DNA of 64,000 nucleotides from Gyromitra esculenta (taxonomy: Eukaryota > Ascomycota > Pezizomycetes > Pezizales > Discinaceae): positions 930,001 to 994,000 of the forward strand of contig JBCAML010000007.1 in NCBI GenBank assembly GCA_038503075.1. The letters are read 5' to 3'. This document shows, one piece after another, positions 57,593-64,000 of this stretch (positions within the stretch are counted from its first letter, which is position 1; each line of letters starts with the position of its first letter). A program made the translations under genes and the position numbers. Below the pieces are notes generated by a model, which saw only the letters and a list, made by a program, of their open reading frames with translations, ran no database searches and had not been told where the DNA came from.

Positions 57593-59095
57593 TACTGATT
57601 CAGATCCTCGCGTTTGTTCTATGCATGCTTCTATTCTGGAAGCACGCAGATCATGCCTGTTGGCTGTCACTAAAAACGCGTCTGCTACGCGTTGGTTGGC
57701 TGATGCCAACTGGTGGCGAAGTACTCCACGCTCGTCATATGAGAATATGTGAGACAGCCCTAAGATACGCGCTTGGACTTTGTATGTTCACTGGTGTCCC
57801 GGAAGTCGCAACTGTAAGGCGAACGGTAGCTGCTGATTTGTGTATTTATGCTCTAGAACCCAAGGCACATGTACTCAGATATAAGCACTTATTTTTTTCC
57901 CCCGCTTGTACCTTCTATAGTATCGGAAACCCACAAGTTTTGGTATCTACCTTTTTGTGGAGCGGCTCTATGAACACGGGATGGTTCGTCGCAAGTTCAG
58001 ATAGTTGGTCTTGCGCGTCACGTAGGATGGGTGGTTCAGCGTTGCCTTACATCCATGATCGAAGAAGCCGATTCCTTCGAGAATCCCGTATACGTACTTC
58101 TCAAACTATTAGGTTTAACCTAGTATTTAAGATGCTTATCTACAAATATTCACGGGAGTGCTGATGGTGACTTAAACAGGGATCGGTACATGATGACTGC
58201 AGATTTACTAAAGGTTAAAAGTATGCTCAGAAACACTCAAATTAGCGGGATTGCAGGAGATTGCAGTTGCCTTAAACATATCTCCTTCTAGAGTTGCTTC
58301 TGGGTGCATAAAACTGGGGGTCTGATGAATCCCGCCCAAAATATGAAAAAAAAAAACACGAAAAACACGAAAAAAACACAATAGTACATATGCCTATGGA
58401 AAGTAAACATAGTTTCCTTGACAGCTAGGGAGAGGAAAATGTTCGATTTTAATTTTTGACTTTTTGGGAAATTCGTCACCCCCCCCAGCTTCGTCGTACC
58501 CTCAGGAATGACTCTACATATGCATGTAGTTGAGCATTTGACTATGAATTAGAGGTTGGCGAATTCCCCGGGGACGGTTTTCCACAGAATACTCTATCGT
58601 CCTCGGAGATAGTAGGGTTGAGGAAGAGTGCGACTAAGTAATAGGTAATATAAAGTACGGAAGTTAAACCAAGACTAGATAGATGCAGATACCGGGAAGC
58701 CTTTGCTGGAATTATGTAAATCTTCCACACACACATGATCGAAAAAAAGAGAAAATCGTGGGTGAGCTGCATGCACAGGCTGCCGCATAGAATACTAAGA
58801 ACCACAGACACAGTGGCGTTGGAATATCGCTACCTTGAGATTAACGGTATCGAAATGGTGCTACATACATGTAGTTTCTAAGCTAGTGTGATTGAGGTCT
58901 ACTCTACATGCATTGCACACCTCTACCCTATACCCTCTCGCATCATATAGTTCCCTGGCACGCAAAGTGTTTTGGGTAAAATAAACTAAATAACGATTAC
59001 ATGTACTTAGCTCGATAAGAATCGAAGTTCTCACACTACCTAGATTCCTTGCAGTTTTAGGTTGTGCAGCGCCGCAGGTGTATGTTTAGGAGCTA

Positions 59096-59511
59096 CAGTG
59101 GACTCTCGATATAAGCATACGCTCGGGACCCAAAAATCGTATGTTCGTGGCAAGATTGTGTTTATACCGAGGTCAGTTTTATAGGTACAGTTGCGTCTAA
59201 CAAGACCCCGCGGTTTTTGGGATGCCTGAACGCGACGAGACAACATGGAATTCAACTAAAAAAAGTAGCTATTACAACCTCCTCTTCTCGTGCAGCAATA
59301 GAAACTCAATAGCATGATGGGGCTATCTTTTTTATTATGTTTTTAAAGCAAAGATGTATTGTTTTTTTTTAGAGTGAGTGGTCTGACATCGTTTGTTGTG
59401 TTGTGGTACTTCAAAAACCGCAGGGACTTGTTGGACGCAACTGTACAAGCGAAAACGGGATCGCTAGGAAAATATGCTTATATAGAGGATGTTTATATTG
59501 AGAGTCGGCTG
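59096..59511. mobile_element. Pogo-like MITE, host of a nested MITE
   Basis: Left end CAGTGGACTCTCGATATAAG, right end (other strand) CAGCCGACTCTCAATATAAA, with TA on both sides (59094-59095, 59512-59513). CAGTNGACTCTC(G/A)ATATAA is a typical pogo/Tigger-style terminus. Omitting the nested copy (59188-59443 with one TA) leaves about 158 bp. Confidence 0.85.
59188..59443. mobile_element. 256-bp MITE, CAGTTGC family copy 2 (nested)
   Basis: Left CAGTTGCGTCTAACAAGACC, right (other strand) CAGTTGCGTCCAACAAGTCC, both continuing to GCGGTTTTTG. TA on both sides (59186-59187, 59444-59445). Same family as 41146-41404; it lies wholly inside the 59096-59511 element. Confidence 0.9.
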
Positions 59512-60593
59512 TAGTAGAGCATACCAGCAATATTTTGTGTCGAGCGAGATATAAGTTATTCTGGTAACGTAATCACTAGATGCTCCATTGACAAAAATAG
59601 TTTTCGTCAAAACTTTACCACTATACTTGAATAGCCGCCCTTATTGCCGGGTCTGGAAGCTTTGTCGTTACTTTCCGGAGAAAGCGAATTTCCTTCGTTA
59701 TTGTTGGTGTAAATTACTTCTAAATACGACAATATATTTGCGCCGCCTCAGATCTATCTTGTCTATAAAGGATACGTGTATCTACGAGCATGTATTTTAT
59801 GGTTACACACAAATGTGTTGGTGGGGAAGGCATGTATGACCAACGCTCGGCCTTTTATCAAACGGATACATGTAGGCGTAGATCGTCTTGATCATGTATT
59901 TATGCTTCGGAGGTTATGTGTAGTTGTTGGTACGTGTATTTTTAAGAGTAGTCCTACGATCGAGGAAACACGAATCATCCGAGTTTTGAGTCCCAAGCAC
60001 TCGAAAAAACTTGGATCCAAAATTGTCTGGGTTAAGCAGGTCAGTGGAGGATAGCTTTCGCTGAGCAGATAGCATCCAAACGCTGTCGCGAATAGAACCC
60101 TCGCTAGAAGGCCTTTCAGGGTCTAGAGTACCTGTCTACAAGTGCGCAACCGGAACGTGATTTGACTACATACAGGATCGATTACTTTCCTGGAGTACAT
60201 AATACATGTAGGTATGTGCACTTTATTTTCGCTTGCACAAGTTAGCCTCTGCATGTAGGCATCACTCTTGGCGTCTAAACGTTCTGCTCAGCCACGCGTA
60301 TGTCTTCTTCCACTTCAGCTGGTATTGGCCACACAGACAGATACCATTTGTACTACTCTTAGCAGGTTGGGTCTTAAGTATCTGCGGAAAAGTATATAAA
60401 GGCGGTCAAGCCTTATTGTACTGCCTACCTGACTTGTTTGCCAGGGACAAGCCAACCATAACAGTCATGTATGCTTGACGTTTACGACTCATGATTAGGT
60501 GGCTTTCCGATAAGCGATCAACCTGTTTCTGTTTTACCGTTATCACGCCTTCAAACATCTCGAATTACCGTTGCCTCCTTTTGGTGTGCCCAG

Positions 60594-62544
60594 ATGGGTT
60601 TAATCCGGTTCATACAGAATTCAGTGGGCGAGATTCATGATAGCGTCAAGACGTACACTACGAGGACACTTGTTGTCCCCTGCCAGTCATGTAAGCGCCA
60701 CGTTCATATCCGAGTGATCGATGTTCTCTCGAGACCAGATAAACCCATGGATGTGGAATGCAAGCACTGCAGCCATATCGTTTGTTTTGCAACTAGTCGT
60801 TCCGGAATACGATCACCCGATGAGCTTATAAGACCAGAGCCGTCCGAGCCACGCCATCCTGGGCCCACCGTATATGGCGAACCGTTATCTTCCAGAGCCG
60901 TAAGTCTATGAGTTTTACTATCAAATTCTTTGGATAGATTGGCTCTATGTTGGCTCTAACATGGCGACCTTAGCAAACGACACAAATATTTTCCGAGGGC
61001 CTGGACTCGATGTCGGGTCAAGCTTACAGCCACCGAAGCTCGATAAGCCTACGACAGGAGCCACCTTTTTCGCGATCGAATCTTATGCTCGGCTTAGAGC
61101 AGTGCGGCGAGAAACCAAGAGCACCGCAGTGTTTATGGGATTCGACGCCTTGGCACTGTCCCGATTCTCCAACGCCCTCACCTGTTCCTTCGCGCTTCGA
61201 TGGGAGATGCTCGGAGAGGGATGATCCTGCAATGTTTATGGATCTGGGGAAATCCGAGGATGGCCGGACCTTCGAGTTTTCAGTGAGCCGCAGAAATAGT
61301 ATCGACTCAAGATCCAGCTCTATTGATCTTACGTCAGGAAAAATCGAATCGGGAGGTGTTGGAAGAAGAAACAGTGATTCAGACCCAACACCATTCCCAG
61401 ATTCAGATATCCGCGGCAGCATTTCCGAAAAACGTCGTGGGAAACTGCCAATGCATTCAAACGCAATCTACCGCGCCGCAGTTTCTCGAAGACATAGTCT
61501 CAAAATCGTATGTGTAGCCATGTATCCAACGATAAGTACACGCTCGTTATGTTGGCAGATACTAACGATGTGAAAAACAATTAGGAAATGCAAGAGCAGC
61601 TTGAAGTTGAAACTCTGAGTGCAAAGAGGAGGAGGAATAGCATGAATACGGATTTTGAGGTTGAACCCTCTGATGAAGAAGTTCGGCAGGCACATAAAAT
61701 CTATACGGAAACTACACAACACCAAAATCAGCATCCGGAGTCAGATATCCAATGGGCCAGAGTTACTCTGAGAAGAAGGGAAAACTGGGAACACATGAGA
61801 TTTGAAAATCCTCTTAGAGGTAATATGGAACAACTGCAACTTAGACCGATTAGCGTTGTAGAGTCGGTGGCATCAGCTAAGGTACCAGGATCGCTTCATC
61901 AAACTTTACCGTTCCTAGCAGTCTCAACGACCACGCTGTCGAGGATTCCCAGCTTTTCTCTCCCAACCCCTCCAACACCTGTGGAAGAAGAATGTGAAGG
62001 CGATATTTTGGCATTAGGGCTGGCTGAGACCCCTTTGGGCCAGCCTGCGGAAGAGTCTTCCGTTGATGTCTCTAAGTCAACTGCATCAACCTTAAGTATC
62101 GAATCTGAGACGCCTACGCCATCGGCGGCTGCGTCACCGACCGTATTACAAGCTGAAAGAACCTTCACAACTAACGTGACCCCGTCGGCGGTGATACAAC
62201 CAAGAACGAGAAAACTCCAGAATCGCTGGGGTAAAACCTTCAAGAGATTTACCAAGAGCATATCTTGCTTCCATACGAGCAATAGTCCGCAGCTTCCATC
62301 CCATACCCAAGAACAAACAATTCTCGGCTCTGCGAGGCCTATGGCCAATTCTGGGCTATCAGCGGAGCCATTATCTCGCCCGCAACTTAGATCATCAGGC
62401 GAGATCCAGGATGTGCCTACTTCCGAAGAACCACTAATAATGGTGGCGAATGAGGTTGTTGCTCTAGTTGCGAGAATGGAGAGCCCTTTATTTCAAGTTC
62501 AGTTCCGGGCGAGAACAGAGGATTTATTTCCTGAGATGGTTTAG
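60594..62544 (+). CDS. Hypothetical protein with CxxC-CxxC zinc-ribbon-like N-terminus (599 aa)
   Basis: Three exons, 60594-60899, 60974-61507 and 61585-62544. The introns are 74 bp (GTAAGT donor, CTAAC branch, CTTAG acceptor) and 77 bp (GTATGT donor, ACTAAC branch, AATTAG acceptor). All three join in phase 0. Residues 25-64 carry CQSC (30, 33) and CKHC (56, 59), which would form one zinc site of ribbon type. The rest looks disordered: Ser/Arg-rich stretches with RxxS-type sites (SVSRRNSIDS, VGRRNSDSD, VSRRHSLK), then an acidic and Ser/Thr/Pro region, a basic patch (RKLQNRWGKTFKRFTKSI) and a final ordered-looking helix (ANEVVALVARMESPLF). No named family recognised. The repeated RRNS/RRHS sites would suit phosphorylation by a basophilic kinase, which is inference. 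Confidence 0.78.
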
Positions 62545-63253
62545 GTTCTGTGCTTTTCAGGGCAGTTGAGGAGTTTTTAAGGAGTATGATTATTGTATTT
62601 CTAGATTAGGCTGGGTTTTACGTTTTGTGGACGTTTGGGTGTATGGCGCGATAGTTTTAATGTCTTGGTTTAGTTATTACATGCATCATGGATTTGATTT
62701 TATATGGGAGCGGTGCAACATATTTGAGAGATTTGACTACATAAGTGTTGGATAGTCAGGCTTTTTGTTGGGTTTGAGCGATTTCGTACCTATTAATACC
62801 GCTATAATGTGAGCTATTGTAGGACCTTCATTGAATCACCCTCACATTTTAGATACTATGTGTACTGCAGGGCTAGTTTGATGGTGGTGTAGGATATATC
62901 TACCTTCCGGGTGGAGTTGAGAGGAATCACCACAACGAGGGTACTAGAACTCTGTTTGTACAGTTTTATGAGAAGCGTGTAATCGATCTTGTCTCATTTG
63001 GGACGCTCGCGATTGTTTACTCCAAATGTTATCCCGACAGCGTTCCCGAGCAATTTGGAAGAAAGCAAGTCCTAGAACCCTTGGCAACATCGTATCCTTC
63101 GTGATTTATACGAATTTGTATATGTATTTAGGAAGAATAGAGATATAATACCTAGAGCTATATATGTGCATTACTTATGTGATATCCGTAGTTACCTTTT
63201 TCCTCAGCTAAGGAGAAACAGTAATCGAAGTTCCTTTCCCATTTTGATCAGAA
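62545..63253. other. Convergent intergenic region
   Basis: About 0.7 kb between the 3' ends of two convergent genes. No ORF, repeat pair or RNA seen. Confidence 0.5.
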
Positions 63254-64000
63254 TTACACCAGAAATCTGAAGCCTTTCTTAACGGTCTCGCTCGGTAGCC
63301 CTCTATTCTCTATGGTATCCGGCACAACATCTGGAACTGGAATCCCCTGGTCGAGTTTTTTGTTCAGTCTGACCAAGTGGATGCGTAATACAGTCGCTGT
63401 TAGGATGCTGATGAAGGTCATGACAGTATTTACGCTCATGGCAACGATATACCGAGGGCCAGCGGATTCTACCGACTTGTTAGTAAAGAAACCGTAGGAG
63501 TTAAGACGGATTGCGGTGGGGAAATGGGGGGAAAGACGAACTTGGATAAAGATAAGCGGACCAGATCTGGCTCGAGTTGGCAACCGCATTAATGGCTGCG
63601 ATGGCTGCTGCGCGCTTTGCTGGTGGTCTGGGAAGGATATTGGAGATCCAAGCTAGGCTGACAACATAGGACTGTTATGTCACGGTTGAAGTTAGTGGCT
63701 TTCAATTCCTAAACTTGGGAAATAGTTGGATGAAGTTTTACCGTATATATACCAGGAACCATAAGCATCATTGAAACTTCCAAAAAGTGTAAGTATTTTT
63801 TTTCCCACCCACTTGTTTGAAGGGAAGCAGTTAGCGACTTACAATATCGCGGGCCCAGGGTCGTGGTGCTAGCAGCGATGATAAACGCAACCATAGCAAC
63901 CTGCAATCTCAAAAGTCAATAAATCAATTCTATGGGGTGTGTTTTAGAAGAGTGAAGATTTACCCATAGTGGAACTGTTATATGCCAATATCTTTCACCG
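63254..64000 (-). CDS. MFS transporter, Dal5/allantoate-permease type, 3' part
   Basis: The gene runs off the right edge. Visible exons on the minus strand are 63964-64000, 63843-63900, 63742-63776, 63542-63671 and 63254-63468. The introns of 63, 66, 70 and 73 bp all keep frame. The product covers the last five membrane segments of the anion:cation symporter branch of the MFS: RYWHITVPLW/VAMVAFIIAAST, GPRY/FSMMLMVPGIYT, SYVVSLAWISNILPRPPAKR, AAINAVANSSQIWSAYLYPK and GPRYIVAMSVNTVM. The WISN-x-x-PRPPAKRA loop and the final short FRFLV end are typical. Family members carry organic anions, vitamins or allantoate across the plasma membrane; the substrate cannot be told from this part. Confidence 0.9.

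Larger units (their letters stand above)
53717..60593. other. Gene-poor MITE field
   Basis: About 6.9 kb with no supported gene and six inverted-repeat elements (55066, 55898, 56909, 57442, and 59096 with 59188 nested). Long chance-like plus-strand ORFs lie at 53776-54273 and 57547-58164; neither has a recognised domain or an ATG near its start. Confidence 0.45.

Noticed and set aside
1..64000. CRISPR arrays, bacterial operons, rRNA genes, biosynthetic gene cluster
   Set aside because: No regularly spaced repeats, no rRNA-like stretches, and spliced eukaryotic genes throughout; no cluster of related enzymes.

Overview
The window reads as nuclear DNA of a filamentous ascomycete. Genes have several short introns (about 55-80 bp) with GT(A/T)NGT-like donors and CTAA(C/T) branch points, and the best-recognised products have ascomycete-type architecture. 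It is sparsely coded: roughly eight well-supported genes in 64 kb, separated by gene-poor tracts full of small transposons. This would suit a transposon-rich genome such as a truffle-like Pezizomycete, but the lineage is inference only.

Layout. 1-667: 3' part of a TCTP (Tma19-type) gene. 3125-5958: two minus-strand genes, a conserved-looking basic-tailed protein of unknown role and a single-pass membrane protein with a PPxY motif. 6-16 kb: almost empty, with one weak coding trace near 10.4 kb. 16.2 kb: a small free-standing chromodomain protein. 18.6-19.9 kb: an ELO-family fatty acid elongase with two introns. 20-30 kb: gene-poor, with inverted-repeat elements starting at 26 kb. 30.3-34.9 kb: a complete but dead MULE DNA transposon with 88-bp terminal repeats and a 9-bp target duplication. 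It is interrupted by two further insertions, each with its own 5-bp target duplication. 36.8-37.5 kb: a low-complexity Pro/Asn/Thr-rich protein. 42.7-44.9 kb: an AIM3/BBC1-type cortical actin patch protein. 45-50 kb: MITEs and degraded coding fragments. 50.6-51.9 kb: a Ser/Thr-rich acidic protein. 53-60 kb: a dense MITE field. 60.6-62.5 kb: a three-exon protein with a CxxC...CxxC zinc-ribbon-like N-terminus. 63.3-64 kb: 3' part of an MFS transporter of the Dal5/allantoate-permease type.

The genes look like ordinary unlinked housekeeping and transport genes; I see no biosynthetic cluster or operon-like logic. The notable content is mobile DNA. At least fifteen TA-flanked inverted-repeat elements lie between 26 and 59.6 kb, five of them in one family with CTCGG termini. 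One MITE is nested inside another. Two tiny insertions (28 and 29 bp) of the same (TATC)n-ended sequence each carry their own 13-15 bp target duplication. The palindrome TACATGTA is strongly over-represented to the right of 14 kb. Exon boundaries were worked out by eye from splice signals and frame continuity; no database search was available.
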